A DNA stretch of 64,000 nt, taken from positions 124,001-188,000 of the forward strand of contig CAJUMX010000004.1 of the NCBI GenBank assembly GCA_910587705.1. The letters are read 5' to 3'. Shown here in pieces: positions 48,780 to 58,173 of this stretch (its first letter is position 1; every line of letters begins with the position of its first letter). Source of the stretch: an uncultured Oscillibacter sp. (lineage in GTDB: Bacteria > Bacillota > Clostridia > Oscillospirales > Oscillospiraceae). The notes below the pieces were generated by a model. That model had not been told where the DNA came from. It searched no databases and saw only the letters and a list, made by a program, of their open reading frames with translations. Made by a program: the position numbers and the translations under genes.

Positions 48780-50201
48780 ATGAGTAAAGACCGCTACGAA
48801 TCCCCCCTCTCCTCCCGCTACGCCTCCCAATTTATGCTGAACCTCTTCTCCGCCGAAAAGCGCATTGAGACTTGGCGACGGCTGTGGGTAGCTCTGGCCC
48901 GGGCGGAGCATGAGCTGGGCCTCCCCGTGACGGCAGAGCAGGTGAGGGAGCTGGAGAACCATCTTACCGACATCGACTTCGACCTGGCCGCGGCCCGGGA
49001 AAAGGAAGTCCGGCACGACGTGATGGCCCATGTCTACGCCTATGGCAAGGCCGCGCCCTCGGCGGCGGGCATCATCCACCTGGGGGCCACCAGCTGCTAT
49101 GTCACCGACAATGCCGACCTCATCCTCTACCGGGAGAGTCTCCAGTATCTCCGAAAAGACCTCCTGGCCCTGCTGGAGAATCTGTCCAAGTTTGCCAAGC
49201 AGTATGCGGACCTTCCCACTCTGGGCTACACCCACTATCAGCCTGCCCAGCTGGTCACGGTGGGCAAGCGGGCCACCCTCTGGATGCAGGATTTCCTGGC
49301 GGACCTGGAAGAGCTGGACTTTGTGCTGGAAAACCTGAAATTCCTGGGCTGCCGTGGGACCACCGGCACCGAGGCCAGCTTCATGGACCTCTTCGAGGGG
49401 GACGGGGCGAAAATCGACGAGATGAACCGGCGGATTGCCGGGGAGTTCGGCTTTGAACGGACCTTTGCCGTCTGCGGCCAGACCTACCCCCGGAAGGTGG
49501 ACAGCCGGATTTTGAACTGCCTTTCCTCCGTGGCCCAGAGCGCCTATCGGATGGCAAACGACATCCGTCTGCTTCAGCATGACCGGCAGGTGGAGGAGCC
49601 CTTTGAGAAGAACCAGATCGGCTCCTCGGCCATGGCCTATAAGCGCAACCCCATGCGCTGCGAGCGCATTTGCTCCTTGTCCCGCTATCTGATGGCGGAC
49701 GCCCTGAACGCGCCTATGACCGCCTCCGTCCAGTGGCTGGAGCGAACCCTGGACGACTCCGCCAACCGGCGCATCTCCATGCCGGAGGGCTTCCTCTGCG
49801 CCGACGCGATCCTGCGCCTTTGCCGGAACGTCACCGACGGGCTCCACGTCAACGAGAAGATTGTAGACCGGACGGTACGGAAGTACCTGCCTTTCATCGC
49901 CACGGAAAACCTGATGATGGAGGGGGTCAAGCGGGGCGGCGACCGGCAGGAGCTTCATGAAATCATCCGCACTTGTTCCATGGCCGCCACGGCCCGGATG
50001 AAGGAGGGAGAGTCCTGCGACCTGCTGGCCCGTCTGGCGGCGGAGCCCGCCTTTGCCATGACGGAGGCGGAGATGGCAGCCGTGCTGGACCCGAAGCTTT
50101 ACACTGGCCGCTGCGCCGCTCAGGTAGAGGCGTTCCTGGAGGGAATCGCCCCTCTGCTGGCCGAGGCGGAGAGTGGGGACACGCCTGAGATCAACGTTTG
50201 A
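48780..50201 (+). CDS. purB: Adenylosuccinate lyase
   Basis: PurB cleaves adenylosuccinate to AMP and SAICAR to AICAR. The fumarase/lyase signature SSAMAYKRNPMRCERI near residues 281-296 contains the catalytic serine loop. HLGATSCYVTDNADL and TLGYTHYQPAQ supply the other active-site regions. 473 aa is the usual length. It follows purA by 10 nt with GGAGG, so both form one operon for AMP synthesis. Confidence 0.95.
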   Translation: MSKDRYESPLSSRYASQFMLNLFSAEKRIETWRRLWVALARAEHELGLPVTAEQVRELENHLTDIDFDLAAAREKEVRHDVMAHVYAYGKAAPSAAGIIHLGATSCYVTDNADLILYRESLQYLRKDLLALLENLSKFAKQYADLPTLGYTHYQPAQLVTVGKRATLWMQDFLADLEELDFVLENLKFLGCRGTTGTEASFMDLFEGDGAKIDEMNRRIAGEFGFERTFAVCGQTYPRKVDSRILNCLSSVAQSAYRMANDIRLLQHDRQVEEPFEKNQIGSSAMAYKRNPMRCERICSLSRYLMADALNAPMTASVQWLERTLDDSANRRISMPEGFLCADAILRLCRNVTDGLHVNEKIVDRTVRKYLPFIATENLMMEGVKRGGDRQELHEIIRTCSMAATARMKEGESCDLLARLAAEPAFAMTEAEMAAVLDPKLYTGRCAAQVEAFLEGIAPLLAEAESGDTPEINV

Positions 50202-50218
50202 GAAATGGTCCGTTTATG

Positions 50219-50253
50219 CAGGAGGGTCCGGCACAAGCCGGGCCCTCCTGTTT
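50219..50253. terminator. Terminator between purB and sleL
   Basis: A 14-bp stem with one G-T pair (50219-50232 with 50237-50250) has an ACAA loop and TTTCG after it, between convergent genes. Confidence 0.82.
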
Positions 50254-50255
50254 CG

Positions 50256-51530
50256 CTATTCGATGTCGTACAGGGAATCCAACACCAGCCAGACCTGGGA
50301 AAAGAGCCGCATGAGGTTCCAGAACCCCGCCCCCCGGAAGCCGTACTCAGCAATGAGGCGGAGCTTGGCGTCCATGCTCCGGGCATCCTCAAACCAGACC
50401 TCGTGATTGGTTCCCCCGGCGTCGGTGTAGTGGAAGAAGGGAGACTGGGCGGTCTCGTCGTACTGGATGGGTACGCCGTATTGAATGGCCAGCTCAATGG
50501 CCCGCTGGTTGGAGATGGACTGGGCCCGGGTCTCCCCCTGGATGAAGGGCAGGGGCCAGTCGTAGCCGTAGTTGGGTATGCCCAGGAAGATTTTTTCCGC
50601 CGGGATTTCTGTGACAGCGTAGTCCAGCACCGCCCGGACGTTTGGGAGCGGGGCGACCGCCATGGGTGGGCCGTAGGTGTATCCCCACTCATAGGTCATT
50701 AACAGCACTCCATCCACCGCCGCCGACACGGCGGCGTAGTCATGTCCCTCATATAACAGCCCCCGCTGCCGGGTATTCGTTTTCGGAGCCAGTGCCGCCC
50801 ACAAGAACCGCCCCTGGGCCGCCAGCAGCTGCCGCAGCCTTCCCAAAAACGCCGCGTAGGCACCCGCCAGCTGTCCCGGCAGATACTCAAAATCCACGTC
50901 CAGCCCTGCGAAGTCCTTTCGCAGCACCGTTTGCAGCACCTCCGCCACCAGCCGCCCCTGAGCCTCGTAATCCGTCAGGATAAACGCTGCCCGGCCGGTA
51001 TCGAACTGTCCCGCCTCCGTCAGGGTGGACAGGTGCATCACCGGCTTGGTCCCCCGTTCTCGGGCCGCCTCCAGCATGGCCTCGTCATCCAGGGGAAGCA
51101 GGCCACCCTCTGCCGTGATGCCGTAGGTAAAGGGAGCCATAGCGGAGAGGTAGGGCAGCTGCTCCGCCAGCAGCTCCGGAGAGATAAAGGGATAGGCATA
51201 GCCGTTGAACACGCCCTGCCCGAGCTTCTCCCCAAAATACGAGATTACCAAAAGCTGTCCCACCGACAGCGCTTCCTGCCCGCCCAGGGCCCAGTTGTTC
51301 CTCCACAGCTGGCGGACGGTGGTGCCGTACTGGTCCGCAATGGAGGTCAGCGTCTCCCCCGCCGCTACGACGTGGACCGCCCGGGGAAACCGCACCACCA
51401 GCGTTTGCCCCACCGCCAGGGCGTAGTTCGGCGGCAGCTCATTATCCGCTGCCAGCTGCTTCGGCGCCACACCGTACCCGGCGGCGATGGAGTCCACAGT
51501 CTCTCCGGGGCTCACTACATGGATCGTCAT
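50256..51530 (-). CDS. sleL: LysM-GH18 spore-cortex lysin (SleL/YaaH type)
   Basis: This protein has two LysM domains (about residues 2-47 and 51-97), then a glycoside hydrolase family 18 barrel (about 105-424). The catalytic DxDxE motif is DVDFE (211-215, Glu215 as acid). The layout and the 424-aa length match SleL/YaaH N-acetylglucosaminidases that break down cortex peptidoglycan during spore germination. It has no signal peptide, typical of spore-coat proteins. The name is by homology. Confidence 0.88.
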   Translation of the reverse strand: MTIHVVSPGETVDSIAAGYGVAPKQLAADNELPPNYALAVGQTLVVRFPRAVHVVAAGETLTSIADQYGTTVRQLWRNNWALGGQEALSVGQLLVISYFGEKLGQGVFNGYAYPFISPELLAEQLPYLSAMAPFTYGITAEGGLLPLDDEAMLEAARERGTKPVMHLSTLTEAGQFDTGRAAFILTDYEAQGRLVAEVLQTVLRKDFAGLDVDFEYLPGQLAGAYAAFLGRLRQLLAAQGRFLWAALAPKTNTRQRGLLYEGHDYAAVSAAVDGVLLMTYEWGYTYGPPMAVAPLPNVRAVLDYAVTEIPAEKIFLGIPNYGYDWPLPFIQGETRAQSISNQRAIELAIQYGVPIQYDETAQSPFFHYTDAGGTNHEVWFEDARSMDAKLRLIAEYGFRGAGFWNLMRLFSQVWLVLDSLYDIE

Positions 51531-51650
51531 AAACCATCACCTCTTTCGGAAAACCCTATGTCCGGGCCTTTGTCCCCTATGCGAACTTCCCCGCATACCC
51601 AGAGCCTCCCCGCCATATGTATGGGGCAAAGGGACAAGGAGGCTGTGCAG

Positions 51651-52766
51651 ATGAAAAGACGGTGGACCCGATATCTGACTCCCGGTCTGGTGTTCCAATC
51701 CGTGCTGATCGGCGGCGGCTACGGCACCGGAGCGGAGATTGCCCGGTATTTCGGGAGATACGGATTGCTAGGGGGCCTGCTGGCCCTGGCGACGGCGGCG
51801 ACGGGGTGGTCTCTGCTCTGCGCCGTCACCTTTGAGTTCGTCCGGGTCTTTCGGACCTATGACTACGGCTCCATGATGCGCCGCCTTCTGGGCCGGGCCG
51901 GATTCCTCTACGATCTCTGCTTCTACGCCATGCTCCTCCTGGTTCTGGGCGTAGTCAACGCCACCGCCGCCGCCATGGTACGCGCCCTGACGGGCCTTCC
52001 TTCGTGGGTGGGGGTGGCGCTGCTGTCGATTGGTGTAATTTTCCTGGTGCTACGGGGCACAGAGGCCATCGAAAAGGCCCTGTCCCTCTGGGCCTACGTC
52101 CTCTACGCAGTCTACCTTCTGTTTCTCGCCGCCGTCTTTCTGCGCTTTGGGGATGCCATCGTCTCCGAGCTCCAAAGAGGCGAGGCCAGCCCAGGCTGGC
52201 TCTTCGGAGGACTGCGCTACGCCTCCTACAATCTGATCTGCGTCTCTATGATTCTCTACACCCTCCGGGACCTTCGGACCCGCCGGGAGGCGGTGACCTG
52301 CGGAATTCTGGCGGGAATCCTGGGGGCAGCCCCTGCCCTGCCGCTGCTATTGGCCATGGGCTGCGACCTCCCAGCGGCCCTGGCCTCCGAAACGCCGGTA
52401 ACAGCTATTTTTGAGCGGCTGAACATGCCCTGGCTCTACGTCCTCTTTGAAATTGTCCTCTTTGGAACGCTGATCGAAACCGCCGCCGGATTCATCAAGG
52501 CCCTGGAGGACCGCATGGAGCGGGCCCTCTGCCGGTCCTTTGACGCGGCGGGGCACACCCCCGCCGGAGCTGGCTCTTCCTGGCCCTGGCTGGGCCGTCC
52601 CCTGGTGACGGGAGTAGTGACCTCCCTTGGAATCTGCGTCTCCACCTTTGGCCTGACGGAGCTCATCGACAAGGGCTATGGCGCCATCTGCTACGGCGCG
52701 CTGCTTCTCTTTGCCCTGCCCATGCTGACGGCGGGCGTTCGCATGCTCCGTCGTGCCGGGCCTTGA
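51651..52766 (+). CDS. YkvI-family membrane protein
   Basis: This 371-aa protein has about ten membrane helices. The start is LTPGLVFQSVLIGGGYGTGAEI, the helix-1 motif with the flexible GGGYGTG loop seen in YkvI and related APC-fold carriers. The start is ATG 51651 behind AAGGAGG; the frame is open far upstream without a site. The substrate is not known. Divergent to sleL with a 120-bp gap. Confidence 0.8.
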   Translation: MKRRWTRYLTPGLVFQSVLIGGGYGTGAEIARYFGRYGLLGGLLALATAATGWSLLCAVTFEFVRVFRTYDYGSMMRRLLGRAGFLYDLCFYAMLLLVLGVVNATAAAMVRALTGLPSWVGVALLSIGVIFLVLRGTEAIEKALSLWAYVLYAVYLLFLAAVFLRFGDAIVSELQRGEASPGWLFGGLRYASYNLICVSMILYTLRDLRTRREAVTCGILAGILGAAPALPLLLAMGCDLPAALASETPVTAIFERLNMPWLYVLFEIVLFGTLIETAAGFIKALEDRMERALCRSFDAAGHTPAGAGSSWPWLGRPLVTGVVTSLGICVSTFGLTELIDKGYGAICYGALLLFALPMLTAGVRMLRRAGP

Positions 52767-52869
52767 GCTTCGGTCTTTTTCGACGCATTTCCTCCCGCTT
52801 CCTTCCAGCCCTGACAAAATCTACCCCCTTTTTTTGGCAGCCTCCCAGGGAGATTGTCCCTTCCCGGAC

Positions 52870-52898
52870 TTGTAATCTCCGCCGCATTATGATATACT
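52870..52898 (+). promoter_or_regulatory. Sigma-A promoter of the bactofilin gene
   Basis: TTGTAA (52870-52875) and TATACT (52893-52898) have a 17-bp spacer; the start codon is about 24 nt after the predicted transcription start. Confidence 0.78.
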
Positions 52899-52928
52899 AA
52901 CCTTAATTTCGCAAACGAGGTGAATGAA

Positions 52929-53420
52929 ATGGCTTTTTTTGGAGGGCAATCCAAGAATACTCCTCCGGTGGAGTCCCAGACCGACGATGAGCGGAGAGAA
53001 GGCGCCGATATCCCTGAGCTTCCCGAGCCCCGGAGCAATACGGTTATTGCCAAGGACCTGCTTGTCACCGGAAAACTCAGCGGCGAGGGTGTGGTGCAGA
53101 TCGAGGGCACCGTGGAAGGCGAGGTAAACCTGAAGGGCTATGTCATCATAACGGCCACCGGCCGGGTGAAGGGCCCTGTGGAGGCCGACGTCATCCGCAT
53201 CGCTGGACAGGTGGAGGGCAATTTAGTTTCCCACGACCACGTGCAGCTGGAACGCACGGGCACCATCAACGGCGACGTGACCACCGTCTCCTTCGTGATT
53301 GAAAACGGCGGCCGCCTCAACGGGCGGACCACCATGGTCCCGGAGCAGGCGTCCACCCCCCGCGTGGATGGCTTAGCCCCGTCGAAGCCCGACAAGAAGG
53401 ACGAAAAGCCGGAGGATTGA
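52929..53420 (+). CDS. Bactofilin-type polymer-forming protein
   Basis: This protein has a disordered N-terminus (about 35 aa), a bactofilin beta-helix core (about residues 38-135; repeats such as VVQIEGTVEGEVNLKGYVIITATGRVKG and VIRIAGQVEGNL) and a charged Lys/Asp tail. Bactofilins form filaments under the membrane and guide wall synthesis or spore processes. 163 aa. The start is ATG 52929, six bases after GAGGTG; a GTG 3 codons earlier overlaps that site. Monocistronic with its own promoter and terminator. Confidence 0.88.
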   Translation: MAFFGGQSKNTPPVESQTDDERREGADIPELPEPRSNTVIAKDLLVTGKLSGEGVVQIEGTVEGEVNLKGYVIITATGRVKGPVEADVIRIAGQVEGNLVSHDHVQLERTGTINGDVTTVSFVIENGGRLNGRTTMVPEQASTPRVDGLAPSKPDKKDEKPED

Positions 53421-53461
53421 GCACGTACATCAATCGCATCGAAGCTCCAGAAAGAAGAATA

Positions 53462-53500
53462 TGCCCCGTCTGGTGAAAATACTTTTCACCGGACGGGGCA
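53462..53500 (+). terminator. Terminator of the bactofilin gene
   Basis: An 18-bp stem with a G-T pair (53462-53479 with 53483-53500) has a 3-nt loop and weak T-rich trailer, between the bactofilin gene and the next membrane protein gene. Confidence 0.72.
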
Positions 53501-53567
53501 AACTTGATTTGTTCACACTTTTCCTGTAAAATACTGTGAAAAGAGAGTCAGAAAGGAGGGCCTTTTT

Positions 53568-55346
53568 ATGCCCTTTACATTCCAGTTTGGCGGCTCCAAC
53601 GCCTTCGGGGGCGGCTTTAACCCAGAGAGCTTCCAGGGCGGCGGCCCCAATCCCCGGCCCAGAAAGCCCCGGAAACCCCGCCGCGCCATGGGCAACCCCT
53701 TTAGCCGCACCCTCACCAACCTGGTGGTGACGCTGGTGTTCGGCTTGGTTTATTTTTATCTGGAGCTTCCCGTCTTGAACCTCCACGCCGAGGAGTTCTA
53801 CGTTTTTGTATTCCTCCTCTGCGCCGTCTACTGCGTCTGCGCGATCTTCACCTCCGGCTTCCAGGGAGACGGCAGCGTCAAGGGCTATTTTCACTTCGTC
53901 CGCAAGCAGTGCGCCGTCCCCTTCCTGGCGGTGGTGGCCTTGATTGCCGTCCTGGCCTTGGGCGCCCTCAGCAGCTGGGTGGTGCTCCGGGCGGGAAGCT
54001 ACTCTAAGCTTCTCCCCCTTCAAGCCGGGGATTTCACCGCCGAGGTGGAGGAGATTTCCTATGACCAGATCCCTATGTTGGACGCGGACTCCGCCGCCCA
54101 GCTGGGCACCCGGAAGCTGGGCGAGCTGGCGGACATGGTGTCCCAGTTCGAAATCCTGCCCACCTACACCCAGATCAACTACCAGGGCCGCCCGGTTCGA
54201 GTGACCTCCCTGCGCTATGGAGACCTCATCAAGTGGTTCACCAACCGGGGCGACGGCCTCCCGGCCTACCTCATCATCGACATGGTGAGCCAGGAGGCGG
54301 AGGTGGTCCGCCTGGAAGAGGGCATGAAGTACACCGTGGCGGAGCACTTCGGCCGGAATCTCTACCGGCACATCCGGTTCCACTATCCCACCATGATGTT
54401 TGACGAGCCGGTCTTTGAGATTGACGAGGAGGGGACGCCCTATTGGGTCTGCTCCCGGATTGTGCGGACCATTGGCCTCTTCGGCGGCACGGACGTGAAG
54501 GGCGCGGTGCTGGTAAATGCCGTCACCGGCGAAAGCGAGTACTACGAGCAGGTTCCCAACTGGGTGGACCGTGTGTACTCCTATGATATCATTATGCAGC
54601 AATACGACTTCTATGGCATGTACCACAACGGCTTTTTGAACTCCATGTTCGGCCAGCGGGACGTAACCGTCACCACCAGCGGCTGGAACTATATTGCCAT
54701 AGACGACGATGTGTATATGTACACCGGCGTCACCTCCGTCACCTCGGACCAGTCCAACATCGGCTTCATCCTTTCCAACCAGCGGACCAAGGAGACCAAG
54801 TTCTATCCCTGCGCCGGAGCCACGGAGCAGTCTGCCCAGGTATCCGCCCAAAGCCGGGTCCAGCAGATGAGCTATGAGGCCACATTCCCCCTGCTTTTGA
54901 ACATCGCGGGCCAGCCCACCTATTTCATGTCCTTGAAGGGCAACGACGGCCTTGTGAAAATGTACGCCATGGTCAACGTCCAGCAATACCAGCTGGTGGA
55001 GACCGGGCAGACGCTGGCGGAGTGTGAGAACAACTACCGTCAGGCCCTGGCCCACGCGGGCCTCATCGCCGCCGGAGAGCAAAAGCCCGCCGCCGGAGAG
55101 GCTCAGGAGCAGGAGGGCATCGTGGCCGAGATTCGCAGCGCGGTCATCGGCGGCGACACCCACTATTATGTCCGCATGGAGGACAGCTTGGGCTATCTGG
55201 ACTTCAACACGGCGGAAGTGCCTCTTGCCGTGCTGCTGAACGTCCGGGACCATATCCGCTACACCTTCGTGCTGGAGGGTGCGGAGTTCCCCGCCCACGG
55301 CATCGTCCCAGCCACGGGGTTTGAATATGTGGACTGGGACAATTGA
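53568..55346 (+). CDS. Large membrane protein of unknown function
   Basis: This 592-aa protein has a Gly/Phe-rich start, a strongly basic stretch (RPRKPRKPRR near residue 30-40), three membrane helices (about 47-65, 75-95, 115-140), then about 450 residues on the far side. I recognise no domain. Phrases such as MMFDEPVFEIDEEGTPYWVC and VLVNAVTGESEYY look like a beta-rich repeat fold, as in proteins with PepSY-like parts. GGAGGG precedes ATG 53568. It stands alone between terminators. No function assigned. Confidence 0.65.
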   Translation: MPFTFQFGGSNAFGGGFNPESFQGGGPNPRPRKPRKPRRAMGNPFSRTLTNLVVTLVFGLVYFYLELPVLNLHAEEFYVFVFLLCAVYCVCAIFTSGFQGDGSVKGYFHFVRKQCAVPFLAVVALIAVLALGALSSWVVLRAGSYSKLLPLQAGDFTAEVEEISYDQIPMLDADSAAQLGTRKLGELADMVSQFEILPTYTQINYQGRPVRVTSLRYGDLIKWFTNRGDGLPAYLIIDMVSQEAEVVRLEEGMKYTVAEHFGRNLYRHIRFHYPTMMFDEPVFEIDEEGTPYWVCSRIVRTIGLFGGTDVKGAVLVNAVTGESEYYEQVPNWVDRVYSYDIIMQQYDFYGMYHNGFLNSMFGQRDVTVTTSGWNYIAIDDDVYMYTGVTSVTSDQSNIGFILSNQRTKETKFYPCAGATEQSAQVSAQSRVQQMSYEATFPLLLNIAGQPTYFMSLKGNDGLVKMYAMVNVQQYQLVETGQTLAECENNYRQALAHAGLIAAGEQKPAAGEAQEQEGIVAEIRSAVIGGDTHYYVRMEDSLGYLDFNTAEVPLAVLLNVRDHIRYTFVLEGAEFPAHGIVPATGFEYVDWDN

Positions 55347-55404
55347 GGTTTCCAAAAAGGACGGCCGTAAACACTCCGTCAGAGGGAAATAAGCGAATGT
55401 AGAA

Positions 55405-55433
55405 AGCGGCGCGGTTCAACCGCGCCGCTCTCA
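55405..55433 (+). terminator. Hairpin terminator after the membrane protein; rest of gap
   Basis: A 12-bp stem (55405-55416 with 55418-55429; realistic loop TTCAA) is followed by CTCACTTT. The rest of the 337-bp gap (55347-55683) holds only a possible extended -10 (TGATACAAT at 55589-55597) for degV and no ORF. Confidence 0.62.
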
Positions 55434-55683
55434 CTTTCCCTAAACGCAAGAACTTTATCAAGGGAGCACTGCCTTGAAGGCACGGTTTTCCGTGAGAGAT
55501 CAGGGCCGTTTCCGCATCGCTCGTATTTTTCGAGCCCTCGCTTCATTCAAGTTTGCCGTTTCCCACTATGGATTTTTACAAAAATGTATGATACAATAAC
55601 TCCGCTTCCGCTCTGCGTTTCGAGGCGGGAATTCAACAGACGCTGGTTCGGACGCGCCGCCGCCGGACCTGGAAGGAGCTCCT

Positions 55684-56523
55684 ATGATTAAAATTACTAC
55701 CGACAGCACCTGCGACCTGCCGGAACGGCTGCTGGAGCAATATGATATCTCCGTTTTCCCCCTGGGCATTGTCAAGGCCGGAAAGCTCTATCATGACGGG
55801 GTAGACATCCGCACAGCGGACATTGCCGCCCATGTGGAAGCTGGCGGGGAAATCACCACCACCAACGCCGTCAACGTGGCGGACTACGAGGACACATTCC
55901 GAACGCTGACGGAACGGTATGACGCCGTTATCCACATCAACATTGGAAGTGGCTTCTCCTGCTGTCACCAGAATGCCAAGCTGGCGGCGGAAGAGGTGCC
56001 GGAGGTCTATGTGGTGGACTCCGGAAACCTGACCGTGGGCCACGGCATGATGGTGTTGGCCGCCGCAGACGCCGCCCGGGCGGGAAAATCCGTCACGGAG
56101 ATTTTGGAGCTTTTGGAGGGCATGGTCTCCAGGCTGGAGACCAGCTTTGTCCTGGACCGATTGGACTATATGAAAAAGGGCGGCCGGTGCTCCGCCGTCA
56201 CTGCCCTGGGGGCAAACCTTTTGAAGCTGCACCCCTGTGTGGAGGTCATCGACGGCAAAATGTCCGTGACCAAGAAGTACCGGGGAGGCATTGCCAAGGT
56301 GGTGGCGGATTATATCCGGGAGCGGCTCCGGGACCGGACGGACCTGGATTTCAGCCGGGTCTTTCTGGTAGACACCTGCCCGGGGGACGAGCTGGCGGGC
56401 ATCGCCCGGGAGATCATCCGGGAGGACGGCCGCTTTGGCGAAATTCTGGAAGCCAAGGCGGGCTGCACCATCTTCTGTCACTGTGGACCCAATACCCTGG
56501 GGCTGATTCTCCTGCGGAAATAA
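55684..56523 (+). CDS. DegV family fatty-acid-binding protein
   Basis: This 279-aa protein has the two-domain DegV fold that binds a fatty acid and presents it to the FakA kinase in Firmicutes. ITTDSTCDLP at the N-terminus and SSGFS-like IGSGFSCCHQ, DSGNLTVGHG and the VLDRLDYMKKGGR stretch are conserved elements. Start ATG 55684 with AAGGAG. No fakA gene is nearby. Its natural end is directly abutted by an IS200 relic. Confidence 0.9.
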   Translation: MIKITTDSTCDLPERLLEQYDISVFPLGIVKAGKLYHDGVDIRTADIAAHVEAGGEITTTNAVNVADYEDTFRTLTERYDAVIHINIGSGFSCCHQNAKLAAEEVPEVYVVDSGNLTVGHGMMVLAAADAARAGKSVTEILELLEGMVSRLETSFVLDRLDYMKKGGRCSAVTALGANLLKLHPCVEVIDGKMSVTKKYRGGIAKVVADYIRERLRDRTDLDFSRVFLVDTCPGDELAGIAREIIREDGRFGEILEAKAGCTIFCHCGPNTLGLILLRK

Positions 56524-56736
56524 AACGGGTTTGCAAATTCCTTCGGTCCCAGTTGATCGACCAGCTGGTCTGACTCAAGTTGATCCCGAATATAATCCAC
56601 CATCAATTTATATTCCTGCCCACTGTGTCCACATGATATCCTCATTGCCCAGAAATTCCGGTTCCCATATTTGTCTTTTACTTTAACAGGGAACTTTTTC
56701 CTTCTCTACTTTTTCCCTCGGCCTAGCCAGGGTGCC
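56524..56736 (-). mobile_element. Second IS200/IS605-type relic (tnpA C-terminus plus left end)
   Basis: The minus strand encodes the C-terminal part of an IS200-type transposase: DKYGNRNFWAMRIS, then LMVDYIRDQLESDQLVDQL and PKEFANPF. Just before it is a terminal segment with AAAAAGTAGAGAAGGAAAAAG and GGCTAGGCCGAG, shared with the relic at 16.8-17.4 kb. The N-terminal and HUH parts are deleted. It sits between degV and the hairpin at 56756, so it probably separated degV from its terminator. Confidence 0.7.
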
Positions 56737-56755
56737 ATTACTACTACCAATGCTA

Positions 56756-56787
56756 CGGCTGACCCTTCAACGGGTCAGCCGCTTTTT
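56756..56787 (+). terminator. Terminator, probably the original degV terminator
   Basis: A perfect 10-bp stem (56756-56765 with 56772-56781) with a 6-nt loop is followed by CTTTTT on the plus strand. It overlaps the end of the convergent HxlR gene. Confidence 0.8.
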
Positions 56788-57098
56788 GCCTGATACTCCT
56801 CGCCCCAGTCCCGCAAGGCCTCCAAAACCGGCCGCAGGCTGGCGCCCAGCTCCGTCAGCGTATACTCCACCCGAGGCGGGACCTCCGGGTAAACCGTTCG
56901 TGTCAGCAATCCGCTCTCCTCCATCTGCCGGAGCTGGGCGGTCAGTACCTTCTGGCTCACACCGCCCAGGGAGCGTTTCAGCTCCCCAAACCGCCGGGTC
57001 CCCGGCAGCAAGTCCCGCAGGATGAGCACCTTCCACTTGTCGCTGATCAGCGTCAGCGTTGTCTCCACCGGGCAGGCGGGCAGCGCCTTTTCCGTCAT
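56775..57098 (-). CDS. HxlR-family transcriptional regulator
   Basis: This 107-aa winged-helix regulator has the Cys of the N-terminal CPVE motif (Cys9), a hallmark of redox- or aldehyde-sensing HxlR/YodB proteins, then LISDKWKVLILRDLLPGTRRFGELKRSLGGVSQKVLTAQLRQME as the HTH. It is divergent from the hydrolase-like gene at 57294, which is probably its target. Confidence 0.9.
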   Translation of the reverse strand: MTEKALPACPVETTLTLISDKWKVLILRDLLPGTRRFGELKRSLGGVSQKVLTAQLRQMEESGLLTRTVYPEVPPRVEYTLTELGASLRPVLEALRDWGEEYQAKSG

Positions 57099-57174
57099 CC
57101 CCTCTCCCCCCCCTGTCTGAAAATTTGTTGCGATAACAATTTTACCCCATCCAGGACCACGCCGTCAAGGTGGT

Positions 57175-57239
57175 TACTTCCAGGTGCCTATGCCACAAAA
57201 TTGTGCGTACTTCCCAAGCCGTCCACCCTCTGTTATGAT
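57175..57239 (+). promoter_or_regulatory. HxlR-type control region
   Basis: Direct repeats TACTTCC (57175-57181 and 57208-57214) are 33 bp apart, three helical turns. The second covers the expected -35 of a promoter with TATGAT at 57234-57239. Direct repeats suit binding of HxlR dimers side by side. Confidence 0.4.
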
Positions 57240-57293
57240 GAAAGCGTCAAGGGGAGAACATCCCAAACGGCCAATCATCTGGAGGTATTTTCT

Positions 57294-58085
57294 ATGAACA
57301 AGCGCAACTTCAAAACCATTCGTCTGGGCCAGGGCGAGATGCACGTCTACGATTTCGGCGGCGTGAAGCTCCACGCCTACCAGACCGGCGATCCCCTGGC
57401 GGACGAGGTGTTCCTGTTGGAGAAGGCGGGCCGGTTTGTGGTCCTGGAGTCCCCCTGCTTCTCAAGCAGCATCGCCGCCCTGGGCGCATACCTGGAGGGC
57501 CGGAACGTGGCAGGCATGCTGATCGCCTATCATGGCGCAGGAGCCTCCTTCCTGCCGGAGGTTCCCAAATATGCCACCGCCAACGCCATAGACTATGCGG
57601 AAAACGGCGGCGGAAGGGCCCTGATCCGGCAGTTTGCCGCCGCCTTTGGCGGCGCGTTCGACAGCGGCGTCCACACCATCGCCCATGTGCTGGAGGAGGG
57701 CCCCGTCACCATCGGTGGGGTGGCCTTCCACATTCACCGGACCACCGAGGCTTTCGACGTGGAGATTCCGGAGATCAACGCCGTCTACACCCATATGCTA
57801 GGGCATGACTGCCACTCCATCGTGGCGGGCGCGGACCACGCGGAGGGCATGATCGCCCAGCTGGAGGACTATATCCGGAAGGGCTATAACCTGATTCTCA
57901 CCTCCCACTACACACCCGAGGACCTGAAGGACGCCCAGTCGAAAATCGACTACCTGAAGCATTTAAAGACCATTGCCGCCTCCTGCCAGGATGCCGAAAC
58001 CTTCAAAGCACAGGTCAAGCAGCAATATCCCGCCTACAGCGGCGAAAACTATCTGGATATGACCGCCGGCTTTTTCTTCGCCTAA
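57294..58085 (+). CDS. MBL-fold-like hydrolase without standard metal motif
   Basis: This 263-aa protein begins with a strand-rich segment (MHVYDFGGVKLHAYQTGDPLADEVFLL) typical of the metallo-beta-lactamase fold, and has HDCHS and SHYTPED where such proteins carry metal ligands. The usual HxHxDH motif is replaced by AYHGAGASF, so metal binding is uncertain. It ends near MTAGFFFA. The start is ATG 57294 behind GGAGG. Regulated most likely by the divergent HxlR protein. Substrate unknown. Confidence 0.62.
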   Translation: MNKRNFKTIRLGQGEMHVYDFGGVKLHAYQTGDPLADEVFLLEKAGRFVVLESPCFSSSIAALGAYLEGRNVAGMLIAYHGAGASFLPEVPKYATANAIDYAENGGGRALIRQFAAAFGGAFDSGVHTIAHVLEEGPVTIGGVAFHIHRTTEAFDVEIPEINAVYTHMLGHDCHSIVAGADHAEGMIAQLEDYIRKGYNLILTSHYTPEDLKDAQSKIDYLKHLKTIAASCQDAETFKAQVKQQYPAYSGENYLDMTAGFFFA

Positions 58086-58133
58086 GCAGGCGGCGCCTGA
58101 TCGAACCAACCACGCAAACCCCTATAACAAACC

Positions 58134-58163
58134 GGGAGGCCGTCCCGAAAGGGACGGCCTCCC
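58134..58163. terminator. Bidirectional terminator
   Basis: A perfect 13-bp stem (58134-58146 with 58151-58163) with a stable GAAA loop lies between the convergent hydrolase-like gene and the hydrogenase operon. Confidence 0.85.
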
Positions 58164-58173
58164 CTGACTTTTA

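Noticed and set aside
53430..55355. 641-aa minus-strand ORF and other long antisense frames
   Set aside because: Long antisense frames arise from high GC content; they lack ribosome-binding sites, recognisable domains and agree exactly with shadows of well-supported genes.
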